Origin: CBDBDZ01 sp965204215
GTDB lineage: Bacteria; Pseudomonadota; Gammaproteobacteria; Pseudomonadales; GM7GCV1
Direction: 5' to 3'
NCBI GenBank assembly: GCA_965204215.1
Contig: CBDBDZ010000014.1
Location: 62,001 to 126,000 of the forward strand
DNA length: 64,000 nt
In this document: positions 45,861 through 54,472 of the stretch, piece after piece
Layout: the number at the start of each line of letters is the position of its first letter
How positions within the stretch are numbered: position 1 is the stretch's first letter
The notes under the pieces: model-generated
The model's database searches: none
The model's input: only the letters and a program-made list of their open reading frames with translations
Told to the model about the DNA's origin: nothing
Made by a program: the position numbers and the translations under genes

Positions 45861-46046
45861 AACCCAAATTATGCATTAGAAATCTATTACACACAATAAT
45901 GACTTCAAAAACAGGCGCTTGCTCAAAAAATAATACTCATTATGGCTCTGTTATGCTTTTGCTTACTTTACCTTGTGCGAGTGTCAGCTCGGTCGCGAAC
46001 CATTGAAATACGCAGGAGCGATATTTTATTGCCAGGTTAATATTGA
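45861..46046. repeat. Composite dispersed repeat (elements A and B)
   Basis: This fills most of the 327-bp gap 45741-46067. Element A (45861-45883) begins AACCCAAATTATGCATTAG and equals the copy before putA. About 100 bp of AT-rich sequence follow, then CCTTGTGCGAG (45971-45981, inverted match at 8617-8627), and element B (45988-46046), which matches 1758-1814. An inverted partner AACCTGGGTTATACATTA sits just before element A (45843-45860). No ORF is present inside. It looks like a non-autonomous element or transposon remnant. Confidence 0.65.
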
Positions 46047-46067
46047 CATTTTTGCCTTGTATTTTCA

Positions 46068-46565
46068 TTACTTGTGACGTTGTGCAAAGCTCTCGAGTAG
46101 TACTTCCTTGGCATTATTTATCTGTGCCGACAGGTGATCGTTTCCACCGCGGTCAGGGTGTAATTTCTGCATTAACTTGCGGTGCGCATCAATAATTTCT
46201 TGTTTGGTAGCTCCAGGTTGCAGCCCTAAAGTTTTGTAAGCTTCAGAGGTTGTCATTTTCGGGGAGTGCGGTCGATTTTGCTTTTTGGAAAAAGCAGATC
46301 TACCAATATTCAAAAATTGTGCGACAATGGGAAAGTATCTGACGGCAACAAAAAACAAGCGTTTAAGTGCCAATAGTACAAAACCAATAACAGGTCCTAA
46401 CCAGTGCAATTTGCCAGTTAATGCTAAAATAACCAAGAGAGCGAGAAAACCACCGATGATGAGTTTGTTGATAAAAGGTCGCAATGCTCCTTGTTCTTTG
46501 GCTTTTGCCCATAAGCGGGAGATAATCACGAGGGCGATTAATATCGCAATAATGAGAATAAACAT
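46068..46565 (-). CDS. Membrane-anchored J-domain (DnaJ-like) protein
   Basis: About 165 residues from the ATG at 46565 (MFILIIAILIALVII); ATGs at 46583 and 46640 would run into mutY. Three hydrophobic segments in the first 95 residues (about 1-17, 35-52 and 55-75) precede a C-terminal J domain (SEAYKTLGLQPGATKQEIID, LMQKLHPDRGGNDHLS) with an intact HPD. Like DjlA or TIM14-type proteins it could recruit DnaK to the membrane. It is divergent from mutY; the two starts are a few bases apart. Confidence 0.78.
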   Translation of the reverse strand: MFILIIAILIALVIISRLWAKAKEQGALRPFINKLIIGGFLALLVILALTGKLHWLGPVIGFVLLALKRLFFVAVRYFPIVAQFLNIGRSAFSKKQNRPHSPKMTTSEAYKTLGLQPGATKQEIIDAHRKLMQKLHPDRGGNDHLSAQINNAKEVLLESFAQRHK

Positions 46566-46581
46566 GGCAGCATTGTAACTC

Positions 46582-47652
46582 ATGCAAATGTCAAAGTTTA
46601 GCAGTAAATTGCTGAAATGGTGGGATAAATATGGTCGCAAAGATATGCCGTGGCAACAAAATCCAACAGCATATAAAATTTGGGTGTCGGAAGTGATGTT
46701 ACAGCAAACTCAGGTTGCGACAGTCATTCCGTATTTTCAGCGCTTTATGCAGCGCTTTCCTACAATAAAGCAACTGGCACAAAGTCATTTAGATGAGGTA
46801 TTATTTTTGTGGACAGGGCTGGGATATTACAACAGAGCTAAAAATTTGCATAAAACCGCTCGAATAGTGGTAGAAGTTTATCATTCGCAATTGCCTGCGG
46901 ATATTCAGTTACTTGAAAAGCTTCCAGGTATTGGTTCTTCAACCGCTGGAGCTATTGCCGCTCAAGCCTATCACCAAAGGGCAGCAATATTAGACGGCAA
47001 TGTTAAACGGGTGCTAAGCCGCGTCTATTGTGTGGAGGGCCAGGTTGGCGATAGCAGGGTACAAAAACAATTGTGGAAGTATGCTAAACAATTAACGCCA
47101 GTTGAGCGAGTGCGAGATTATACACAAGCTATTATGGATTTAGGTGCAACGCTTTGTGGCAGAGGGTTGCCACAATGTGAGCAATGTCCTGTAAAATCAC
47201 TGTGTAGAGCGTACCAACGTGGGTTGCAAAGTCAGTTTCCACAGCCGAAGCCCAAAAAACACTACCCAATAAGATATAGTGGTATGTTAATTGTCCGTTT
47301 TAGTAATAAAATACTATTGCGTAAAAACCCGCCTACAGGAATATGGAGTAACTTATATAGCTTTCAACAGTTGCAATTAACAAAGCCAAAAATTTTTAGA
47401 CAAGAGGTGAAAAAAGAACTGGCAAATATGGGAATTATGGATGTAAACCATATTGAAATACAGTCAGCAATGAGCCACAAATTTAGCCATTTTCAGTTAA
47501 ATTACTTTCCTGTCATTATTGATATTGATAAAAAACCACAGCGAATTGAAGACGATACATTAACCCTATGGTATGATTTAATGACTCCTCAAGCAGTTGG
47601 GTTGCCGCAACCAGTAGCAAATTTACTCAAGAAGTGTCAAGCTTTAACCTGA
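46582..47652 (+). CDS. mutY: Adenine DNA glycosylase
   Basis: 356 residues. HhH-GPD fold with catalytic Glu in SEVMLQQTQVATVIPYF and LEKLPGIGSSTAGAIAAQA, then Asp in ILDGNVKRVLSR. The [4Fe-4S] loop LCGRGLPQCEQCPVKSLC is present. A Nudix-like C-terminal domain recognises 8-oxoguanine. It removes A opposite 8-oxoG. Its end overlaps the upstream (GTG) start of pepQ, if that start is used. Confidence 0.96.
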   Translation: MQMSKFSSKLLKWWDKYGRKDMPWQQNPTAYKIWVSEVMLQQTQVATVIPYFQRFMQRFPTIKQLAQSHLDEVLFLWTGLGYYNRAKNLHKTARIVVEVYHSQLPADIQLLEKLPGIGSSTAGAIAAQAYHQRAAILDGNVKRVLSRVYCVEGQVGDSRVQKQLWKYAKQLTPVERVRDYTQAIMDLGATLCGRGLPQCEQCPVKSLCRAYQRGLQSQFPQPKPKKHYPIRYSGMLIVRFSNKILLRKNPPTGIWSNLYSFQQLQLTKPKIFRQEVKKELANMGIMDVNHIEIQSAMSHKFSHFQLNYFPVIIDIDKKPQRIEDDTLTLWYDLMTPQAVGLPQPVANLLKKCQALT

Positions 47653-48989
47653 CTCCTTTAACCCAGATTATGCAAGCAATATTTAAAAGCTACGAAGAAC
47701 ATTTTAGAGCGTTAACAAACAGGCAAGAAGCTTTATTTGACCGCTATCAATTTGATAGCATGATAATTTCCAGTGGACTGGCACAGTTACAATTTAGTGA
47801 TGACATGGAGCATCCTTTTAAAGTTAATCCTTATTTTAAAGTATGGATACCACTTGCAGAAAATCCTAACTGTTACTTGTTACTGCAGCGTGGACTAACC
47901 CCCAAATTGCTATATTATAAGCCCGTTGATTACTGGTCGTATTGGCCAAATTTACCAAGTGAAAACTGGATAAACTATTTTGATTGTGTAAATATCGAAA
48001 GCGTTCAAGAAGTAAGTAAACATTTACCAACAAATAGTTCGCAGACAGTCTTTATTGGTGAACAACATACATTAGAGCCAAATTGGGGAATTGCGCAAAT
48101 TAACCCACCGCAGATAATAGCTTACCTGGATTTTTACCGGGGTTGTAAAAGTGAGTACGAACAACTCTGTATAAAAGAAGCCAATCGCATTGGTGCTAGA
48201 GGGCATCAATACGCAAAACAAGCATTTTTGGAGGGAGCCAGCGAATTAGAAGTACATTATGCTTTCTTAAGAGGTTGCATAACATCTGAGCATCAATTAC
48301 CTTATGACACTATTGTGGGTTTTGATCGACATGCTGCGGTTTTACATTATCACCAAAAGGACAGTGAAAATAGAAATGCAAAAAGTATGCTGATTGATGC
48401 AGGAGCGCCGTACCGTGGATACGCTTCAGATATTACACGCACTTATAGCTTTGATGTTGAATTTACTCAATTGATAGAAATTTTTGATAAATTACAATTA
48501 GCCATTATTGATAACATTAAAATAGGTAAATGTTATGGTGAATTACACCATCAGGCTCATCAAAAAATCTGCCAGTTTATGGTGGATTATGAATTTGTAT
48601 CCTGTTCCCTGGAGCAATGCCTTGATTTCAAATTGTCAAAATGGTTTTTTCCGCATGGATTAGGGCATTTTTTAGGAGTACAAGTACATGATAAAGGCGG
48701 CTTTCTAGCAAATGATTTGGGCGATATACTCCCCAAATTAGCTGATTACCCTGCACTGCGTTTAAATAGAGTGATTGAAGCCAATCAAGTATTTACCATT
48801 GAACCAGGGTTTTATTTTATAGACTCGCTGTTAACAGAATTAAAACAAAGTCTTTATACCCGTCATATTAACTGGAAAGCAGTGGATTATTTTAAAGCCT
48901 TTGGAGGCATTCGTATTGAAGATAATGTATTAGTGACTTCAACGGGGACGGAAAATTTTACGCGAGATGCTTTAACAGCTGATTGTTAG
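47634..48989 (+). CDS. pepQ: Xaa-Pro dipeptidase
   Basis: 451 residues from a GTG at 47634, or 439 from an ATG at 47670, whose product (MQAIFKSYEEHFRAL) fits the family start better. That ATG lies inside a copy of the dispersed repeat (AACCCAGATTATGCA, 47660-47674). The two-domain creatinase/prolidase fold has the metal ligands in DAGAPYRGYASDITRTYSF, PHGLGHFLGVQVHD, FTIEPGFYFI and FGGIRIEDNVL. It splits dipeptides ending in proline. It overlaps the pdxB end by 32 bp. Confidence 0.93.
   Translation: MSSFNLTPLTQIMQAIFKSYEEHFRALTNRQEALFDRYQFDSMIISSGLAQLQFSDDMEHPFKVNPYFKVWIPLAENPNCYLLLQRGLTPKLLYYKPVDYWSYWPNLPSENWINYFDCVNIESVQEVSKHLPTNSSQTVFIGEQHTLEPNWGIAQINPPQIIAYLDFYRGCKSEYEQLCIKEANRIGARGHQYAKQAFLEGASELEVHYAFLRGCITSEHQLPYDTIVGFDRHAAVLHYHQKDSENRNAKSMLIDAGAPYRGYASDITRTYSFDVEFTQLIEIFDKLQLAIIDNIKIGKCYGELHHQAHQKICQFMVDYEFVSCSLEQCLDFKLSKWFFPHGLGHFLGVQVHDKGGFLANDLGDILPKLADYPALRLNRVIEANQVFTIEPGFYFIDSLLTELKQSLYTRHINWKAVDYFKAFGGIRIEDNVLVTSTGTENFTRDALTADC
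47660..47674. repeat. Dispersed repeat A (short form) at the pepQ start
   Basis: AACCCAGATTATGCA, containing the ATG that best fits the PepQ family start. One base from the putA copy over the first 15 positions. Confidence 0.5.
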
Positions 48990-50064
48990 CATTAATATTT
49001 AACCACTCAATTTCTGTCACTTCCTTTCGCAGTTTATATTGGTTGCGAAGCCGTTTAAAATCAGCTGCATTGCCACAATTTTGTTTCATTTGACAGCTTA
49101 GACGGTCAGGGTTGAAATGCTGTAGAAACGCTTGCTCAAATGACAGTGCTTCTACATCAATGACATGTTTTTCAACGTAAAAAACCGATGTTTTCTTTTT
49201 AGGAAAATTAAAAAAGTCAATAATTTTATCAACGACTTGCTGTGTAGCTGCTAATTTTCCAAGCATGGAATAACCGGCTATATGTGGTGTAGCAATTTCG
49301 ACAAGGTTTAACAGCTTTAAGTTGATGTGGGGCTCATTTTCCCATACATCCAGTACAACATTAAATTCCGGGTTTTGTCGTTTAAAGTTTAAAAGAGCTA
49401 TATTATCAATAACCATACCTCTTGAAGTATTGATAATGCACTGCGTATGAGTTAGTGATTCCAAAATTTTTTTATTGATTAAATGACGAGTGGCGTGCTT
49501 ACCGCTATGAGTTAAAGGGACATGTAAGCTAATAATATCGCATTGTATTACCTCGTTAAATGTTACCCAATTAACGTTTGATTGACCTTGTTTAAAAGGG
49601 TCATAACAAAAACATTGAATACCTAATTTAGATAATAATTTATAAAGACGATAGCCAGTATTGCCACAACCGATAATGCCAAGTTTTAATTGCTTGAGTT
49701 GATTCATGGAATATTGATTAAATAAAGCAGCGAGTACATATTCAACCACTGCTTGCGCATTGCAGCCAGGGGCATTGGCAAAACCTATATTATTTTTTCT
49801 CAAATAAAGAGTATCAATATGATCAAAGCCAATGGTTGCACTGGCGATAAACTTAACCTTACTGTCCTGCAACAGCTTTTGATTAATTGGCGTTTCGGTG
49901 CGAACAACTAACACATCAGCATCTTGAATGGTTTGAGGAGAAATATCGGCAGAATGTAAAAAGGTCACTTTGCCCAAAGCTTCAATTGCACGGAAATTGG
50001 CTACTTTGTTGTCTGCAACGATATTTAAACCCGGATTATGCATTAGAATTTGGGTTAAACCCAT
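48958..50064 (-). CDS. pdxB: Erythronate-4-phosphate dehydrogenase
   Basis: 368 residues, or 361 from the ATG at 50043. NAD-binding core LKLGIIGCGNTGYRLYKLLS; catalytic region CIINTSRGMVIDN; NAPGCNAQAVVEYVLAAL is typical of PdxB. It oxidises 4-phosphoerythronate in vitamin B6 synthesis. Family members normally start near NIVADNKV; here the 5-12 extra residues (MHNPG, or MGLTQILMHNPG) and both candidate ATGs are encoded by a dispersed repeat (50028-50056), so the original start has probably been replaced. It is convergent with pepQ. Confidence 0.9.
   Translation of the reverse strand: MGLTQILMHNPGLNIVADNKVANFRAIEALGKVTFLHSADISPQTIQDADVLVVRTETPINQKLLQDSKVKFIASATIGFDHIDTLYLRKNNIGFANAPGCNAQAVVEYVLAALFNQYSMNQLKQLKLGIIGCGNTGYRLYKLLSKLGIQCFCYDPFKQGQSNVNWVTFNEVIQCDIISLHVPLTHSGKHATRHLINKKILESLTHTQCIINTSRGMVIDNIALLNFKRQNPEFNVVLDVWENEPHINLKLLNLVEIATPHIAGYSMLGKLAATQQVVDKIIDFFNFPKKKTSVFYVEKHVIDVEALSFEQAFLQHFNPDRLSCQMKQNCGNAADFKRLRNQYKLRKEVTEIEWLNINANNQLLKHLA
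50028..50056. repeat. Dispersed repeat A at the pdxB start (near-palindromic)
   Basis: AACCCGGATTATGCATTAG then AATTTGGGTT: the two ends are an imperfect inverted repeat (AACCCRRATT against AATTTGGGTT). It encodes the first residues of PdxB on the minus strand, including a possible ATG at 50043. Confidence 0.7.
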
Positions 50065-50073
50065 TTGATATGT

Positions 50074-50508
50074 TTAAGTTTCCAGCATAAAAGTCACAGG
50101 GCCATCATTAACCAGTTCAATTTGCATATTCGCTGCAAATATTCCTGCTTTGGTAGTTACTTGTTTCGCACAATATTCAATGAACTCATTGTATAGCGAC
50201 TCTGCCAACTGTGGGCTTGCCGCCTTGCTGAAGCCTGGTCGAAGCCCCTTTGTTGTCGATGCCGCTAAAGTAAACTGAGATACAATCAATAATTCACCAG
50301 TTGTAGTCTTAAGGCTTAAATTCATCTTGCCATCCTGGTCGCTAAATATTCGATAATTGAGCATTTTTTCAGCAGCTTTTGTTACGGTTTCGCTGGTATC
50401 TTTTTGTTCAACACCTAAAAGCAGTAACAGTCCTTGATTAATGCTACTTTCAATTTTATTGTTGACAGTCACTGATGCATGACTTACTCTTTGTATCAGG
50501 CATTTCAT
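50074..50508 (-). CDS. dtd: D-aminoacyl-tRNA deacylase
   Basis: 144 residues of the DTD fold. It starts MKCLIQRVSHASVTVN and has LLLLLGVEQKD, LLIVSQFTLAASTTKGLRPGF (active-site SQxT) and VNDGPVTFMLET near the end (NxxGPVT-type motif). It removes D-amino acids from mischarged tRNA. It starts upstream of pdxB on the same strand, with a 9-bp gap to the pdxB longest start. Confidence 0.95.
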   Translation of the reverse strand: MKCLIQRVSHASVTVNNKIESSINQGLLLLLGVEQKDTSETVTKAAEKMLNYRIFSDQDGKMNLSLKTTTGELLIVSQFTLAASTTKGLRPGFSKAASPQLAESLYNEFIEYCAKQVTTKAGIFAANMQIELVNDGPVTFMLET

Positions 50509-50555
50509 TAGAATTTTGCTCTCATATAATGGGTATTGGCATTATAATATAACCC

Positions 50556-51164
50556 ATGATTAAATATGCAATTGATGACAGACCGCGTTGTAAGTGGTCT
50601 TTTAGCAGTAAAAAATACCGAGAACTTTATGTTAATTATCACGACACTGAATGGGGTGTGCCCTGTTTTACTGATGCTGTATTGTTCGAAAAATTGATTT
50701 TAGAAAGCAATCAAGCAGGATTGTCATGGATTACTATATTGGTTAAGCGTGAAAATTTTCGCAGAGCATACAATAATTTTGACCCGCATATTATTGCCGA
50801 CTATACTGATGCTGACGTAGCAAGATTGATGCAAGATGAAGGTATTGTAAGAAATCGCGCAAAAATTAATGCGGCTATTAGCAATAGCCGTATTTTCCTG
50901 GATATTCAAAATCAACACGGTAATTTTAGTAATTACTTATGGCAATTTGTGGATGGTGAACCTGTCGTCAATCAATTGCAAGAGGATGAACCAGCACCAG
51001 TATCTTCAGCGCTGTCTGATACTATTAGTAAAGATCTTAAAAAACGTGGTTGCAAATTTACAGGAACGGTGATGGTGTACAGTTATTTGCAATCGCTAGG
51101 GATTATTAACGATCATTGGGAAGGTTGTTATCGATTTGAGGAATGCCAAAAGTTGCGCCGCTAA
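50556..51164 (+). CDS. tag: DNA-3-methyladenine glycosylase I
   Basis: 202 residues. It has DRPRCKW, YHDTEWGVPCFTDAVLFEKLILE, QAGLSWITILVKRENFRRAY and the helical C-terminus GCKFTGTVMVYSYLQSLGIINDH. The zinc-binding Cys/His residues of the family are visible near both ends (Cys in RCKW; HWEGC). It removes alkylated adenine from DNA. Its stop lies just before the lptG start, or overlaps it by 22 bp if the upstream ATG at 51143 is used. Confidence 0.95.
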   Translation: MIKYAIDDRPRCKWSFSSKKYRELYVNYHDTEWGVPCFTDAVLFEKLILESNQAGLSWITILVKRENFRRAYNNFDPHIIADYTDADVARLMQDEGIVRNRAKINAAISNSRIFLDIQNQHGNFSNYLWQFVDGEPVVNQLQEDEPAPVSSALSDTISKDLKKRGCKFTGTVMVYSYLQSLGIINDHWEGCYRFEECQKLRR

Positions 51165-51169
51165 AATTT

Positions 51170-52228
51170 ATGATAATCATCCGTTATTTCTTTTCCAGCG
51201 TTTTCAATTGGTGCTTGCTACTATTTTTTATGCTGTCTTGTTTGCTGTTCATAGGTCAGGTATTGGAGCAGTCTGATAATTTAAATAATAATTTCAGGTT
51301 TGTAGATTTGGTCTGGTACAGTATACAGTTATTACCGAGCGAATTAATTGAATTGTCTGCAGTGATTATTAGTATAGGAACCATGATAGCTTTGGCATTG
51401 ATGGCGCACCATAGTGAAGTTAATGTGCTTAGATGTTCAGGTCAGTCGATTTTTTTATTGCTACACAAGGCTATGCTACCTGCGTTGGTTTTCTTGTTAT
51501 TGATTTGGGGAATTGGAGAGCTTAATATCGCCAAATTGGAGCAAAATGCTAAAGCGCAGAAGTCTTTATTGTTGTCAAATAATGATGATGGCAGAATTGA
51601 TGAATCTGAAATTTGGTTTAAACATGATAATAATTACTATCACTTGTCCAATTTATTTTCATCAGGGGTTGCCAGGAAAATTACGCGTTGGCAACCTTCC
51701 GAAGCCCATAACCAAATTGTCAGAATTCAAACTATCGCTTCTATGACCTATGAAAGCTATAATCCAGAAAATGAATATTGGTTGCAAGATAAAGTCAAAG
51801 TAACAAACTTTGATACACAGCAAATAGCTACTGAACAATTTGAATTTAAAATCTCAAAAGATCTGCCATCGGTTACTACGTTAAATAGCCTATCGCAAGA
51901 CATAACCAAACTTCCTTTTAGCCAATTAGTGGCGCTATATAAACAATCCCGCGCCCATGAATTAGCGTTTTGGGGCAAGTTACTACAACCATTTAATTTT
52001 TACAGTTTGATGTTACTGTCTTGCCTCTTTATTTTTATTTCGGGTCGACAACGCGACACAGGCAGCAAAATTTTAATGGGGTCTTGTTGTGCAGTTGGCG
52101 GTTATATGTTGCAAACACTTATGCCTTCTGTCAGTATCGTGTTCAATTTAACGCCACTTTATACTTTGCTGTTTCCCATTATTCTAATTTTTGGCGCAGC
52201 GGCTTTTTTTATCTATAAAATTAAATAG
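51170..52228 (+). CDS. LptF/LptG family lipopolysaccharide export permease
   Basis: 352 residues from ATG 51170 (MIIIRYFFSSVFNWC), just after the tag stop; an ATG at 51143 would add nine residues. Six membrane segments flank a periplasmic beta domain (about 130-250), the YjgP/YjgQ layout, with MALMAHHSEVNVLRCSGQS as the usual cytosolic coupling segment. With LptB and LptC it lifts LPS from the inner membrane. Normally lptF and lptG are adjacent to each other; here only one member is present, on the same strand as pepA (6 bp away). I do not assign F or G firmly. Confidence 0.82.
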   Translation: MIIIRYFFSSVFNWCLLLFFMLSCLLFIGQVLEQSDNLNNNFRFVDLVWYSIQLLPSELIELSAVIISIGTMIALALMAHHSEVNVLRCSGQSIFLLLHKAMLPALVFLLLIWGIGELNIAKLEQNAKAQKSLLLSNNDDGRIDESEIWFKHDNNYYHLSNLFSSGVARKITRWQPSEAHNQIVRIQTIASMTYESYNPENEYWLQDKVKVTNFDTQQIATEQFEFKISKDLPSVTTLNSLSQDITKLPFSQLVALYKQSRAHELAFWGKLLQPFNFYSLMLLSCLFIFISGRQRDTGSKILMGSCCAVGGYMLQTLMPSVSIVFNLTPLYTLLFPIILIFGAAAFFIYKIK

Positions 52229-52234
52229 CACCTA

Positions 52235-53764
52235 ATGAAAACAGCAACCATTTCTTCTACCGTTGAACCCATTCAAAATATAAAAACTGACTGTTTGGTA
52301 TTATTAATTAATCCCATGGCGGATTTAAGCGCGGTAGTAAGCCAAATCAATGATCTGTGTGAAAATGCCGTTCAACAATTAATTGAAGATGGTGATTTAG
52401 GTGATGCAATGGGCAACCATAGTTTCATATCAAGACCCGAAAACATGGCATGTAAGCGTATCATGCTGTTTAATATGGGAGCTGAAGCCTCTAAAACACA
52501 AGCCAGCAATAGAAAAGTGAAAAAAATGCTAAGCAAACTGGCTGCACGCTGTGTAAATGCCAGAGCCAGTTCTGTTTGTATAGCATTAGATGACTATAGT
52601 CAGAATTTTGAAAACAAGACATTAACAAACTATTGGATAGTTAATCAATTAGTGTTAGCTATTCATGACCATCAATACAAATTTGATTATTACAAAACAA
52701 ATCAAAGAGACAGCAGCACATTGGTAACAGATATTGAATTATTTGCTGCAACTAACCAGGTAGATGATTACAATAGAGCCATTTTGCATGGGAATGCTAT
52801 TGGCAGCGGTTGTACCATGACCAAAGACTTGGGCAATCAACCACCGAATATTTGTCATCCTGCCTATCTAAAACAATGTGCGGAACAACTAGCGAAAGAA
52901 AGTATGAGTTGTGCAGCGCCATTAACGGTAAATTGGCTTGATACTCAAGCAATGCAAAATTTAGGTATGGACTCACTACTATCGGTGGCCAAGGGTTCTG
53001 ATCAACCGCCCTATTTAATAACTTTGGAATACAAAGGTGGCAAAGCGGGAGATGTTCCAGTAGCATTAGTGGGGAAAGGTGTTACCTTTGATACAGGTGG
53101 TATTTCATTAAAACCAGGTCTTGGGATGGATGAAATGAAATATGATATGTGTGGAGCGGCAACAGTATTAGGGGTAATGAAAGCTGTGTATCAATTACAA
53201 CTACCGATGAATATTGTTGCCGTAGTTGCTGCTGTAGAAAATATGCCTAGTGGGTGCGCATCGAGACCTGGTGATATTGTGACCAGTATGTCAGGTAAGA
53301 CGATAGAAATTTTAAATACGGATGCTGAGGGCAGGCTTATATTATGCGATGCCCTTACTTATACTCAAACCACTTACAAACCTGAAACCATTATCGATAT
53401 TGCCACTTTGACAGGCGCATGTGTTATTGCACTTGGCAATCATGCGTCGGGCATGTATAGTAATAATCAGATGTTGGCAGATAAGCTGTTAAATGCAGGA
53501 GAACAAATAGAAGATAGAGCCTGGCAAATGCCACTTTGGCCAGAATATACTGCTCAGCTAAAAAGTCCTTTTGCAGACTTGGCTAATATTGGGGGTAAAA
53601 CGGCGGGCAGTGTAACTGCAGCTTGCTTTTTAGCAGAATTTTGTAAAGAATGTGATTGGGCGCACTTGGATATTGCAGGAACAGCCTGGAAAAGCGGCAG
53701 TCAAAAAGGTGCTACTGCTAGACCTGTACCTCTGTTATGCCAGTTTTTACTGGATTATTGTTAA
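52235..53764 (+). CDS. pepA: Leucyl aminopeptidase (M17)
   Basis: 509 residues. The C-terminal catalytic domain has VGKGVTFDTGGISLKPGLGM, MKYDMCGAATVLG and the family signature NTDAEGRLILCDALTY; two metal ions and the catalytic Lys and Arg are accounted for. The N-terminal macro-like domain lies at about 1-170. It removes N-terminal residues from peptides; in E. coli PepA is also the XerCD accessory DNA-binding protein. Its 3' end is 2 bp from the convergent TPR-like gene. holC, the usual downstream gene, is elsewhere. Confidence 0.95.
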   Translation: MKTATISSTVEPIQNIKTDCLVLLINPMADLSAVVSQINDLCENAVQQLIEDGDLGDAMGNHSFISRPENMACKRIMLFNMGAEASKTQASNRKVKKMLSKLAARCVNARASSVCIALDDYSQNFENKTLTNYWIVNQLVLAIHDHQYKFDYYKTNQRDSSTLVTDIELFAATNQVDDYNRAILHGNAIGSGCTMTKDLGNQPPNICHPAYLKQCAEQLAKESMSCAAPLTVNWLDTQAMQNLGMDSLLSVAKGSDQPPYLITLEYKGGKAGDVPVALVGKGVTFDTGGISLKPGLGMDEMKYDMCGAATVLGVMKAVYQLQLPMNIVAVVAAVENMPSGCASRPGDIVTSMSGKTIEILNTDAEGRLILCDALTYTQTTYKPETIIDIATLTGACVIALGNHASGMYSNNQMLADKLLNAGEQIEDRAWQMPLWPEYTAQLKSPFADLANIGGKTAGSVTAACFLAEFCKECDWAHLDIAGTAWKSGSQKGATARPVPLLCQFLLDYC

Positions 53765-53766
53765 TA

Positions 53767-54342
53767 CTATAATCCATTAAATTGGTTTGAATCGCCAAGG
53801 GGTGCGGAAGCACCACTATTTTCCTCAATTTTTTGTTGTGATAAACGTTCTTCATTAGTCGATTCTATACGATACCGCCTGGAGAGGCGCTTGTGTTTTC
53901 GTTGTTGAATAGTATCGCCAGTCAAGCCATACAATTTGCCAAGACGGTTATGAAACCGTGCTAAAATTTTTTTGATATCTTCTTCAACAATTACATTACA
54001 AATATTAATAGATTCTATATAATATCGCTTGGCTAAATCAAGCTTCCCGTTTTCAATTAATATAGTTCCGTAGTTATTATAGAAATAGGCAATGTGGGCA
54101 TCTGCACCATCAAGTAATTCAGGACGTTGCTCTAAAACGTAATCAGCTAATTGTTTACTTATTCTGAATTCTTTATTGCTGAATAGTTCGACGAGTTTTA
54201 TATTAATACGCAGTAAGTCCTCATCCTTATATTGTTCAAATTTTCCAGAATTAGTACTTTGGGCAAAAACATTCGTTATAATGATAGTTAATACTGTCAC
54301 AAATACACATTTTACACATTTAAATTTCTTGTTTATCGACAT
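53767..54342 (-). CDS. Exported TPR-like helical protein
   Basis: 191 residues. A signal peptide is clear (basic start MSINKKFK, hydrophobic core VFVTVLTIIITNVFA, likely cut after FAQ). The rest is helical; AYFYNNYGTILIENGKLDLAKRYY fits a tetratricopeptide hairpin, and the LARFHNRLGKLYGLTGD segment a second. The tail is Ser/Gly/Asn-rich. No specific family is recognised. Predicted periplasmic scaffold; partner unknown. It is divergent from the thiolase gene. Confidence 0.65.
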   Translation of the reverse strand: MSINKKFKCVKCVFVTVLTIIITNVFAQSTNSGKFEQYKDEDLLRINIKLVELFSNKEFRISKQLADYVLEQRPELLDGADAHIAYFYNNYGTILIENGKLDLAKRYYIESINICNVIVEEDIKKILARFHNRLGKLYGLTGDTIQQRKHKRLSRRYRIESTNEERLSQQKIEENSGASAPLGDSNQFNGL

Positions 54343-54394
54343 AATTACTTGCGCGGAGTTTATTCAATAGATTATTGACCATGTCAGTATAACA

Positions 54395-54422
54395 TTGAAA
54401 TAAATAAGATAATTAATATTAT
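54395..54422 (+). promoter_or_regulatory. Candidate sigma-70 promoter for the thiolase operon
   Basis: TTGAAA (54395-54400), a 16-bp spacer, then TATTAT (54417-54422). Transcription would start about 45 bp before the thiolase ATG, which has GAGAGA as ribosome-binding site. Confidence 0.45.
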
Positions 54423-54472
54423 GACAAAAAACTTTATTTTCCCACTATTTTTTTATATTTGAGAGATACATT

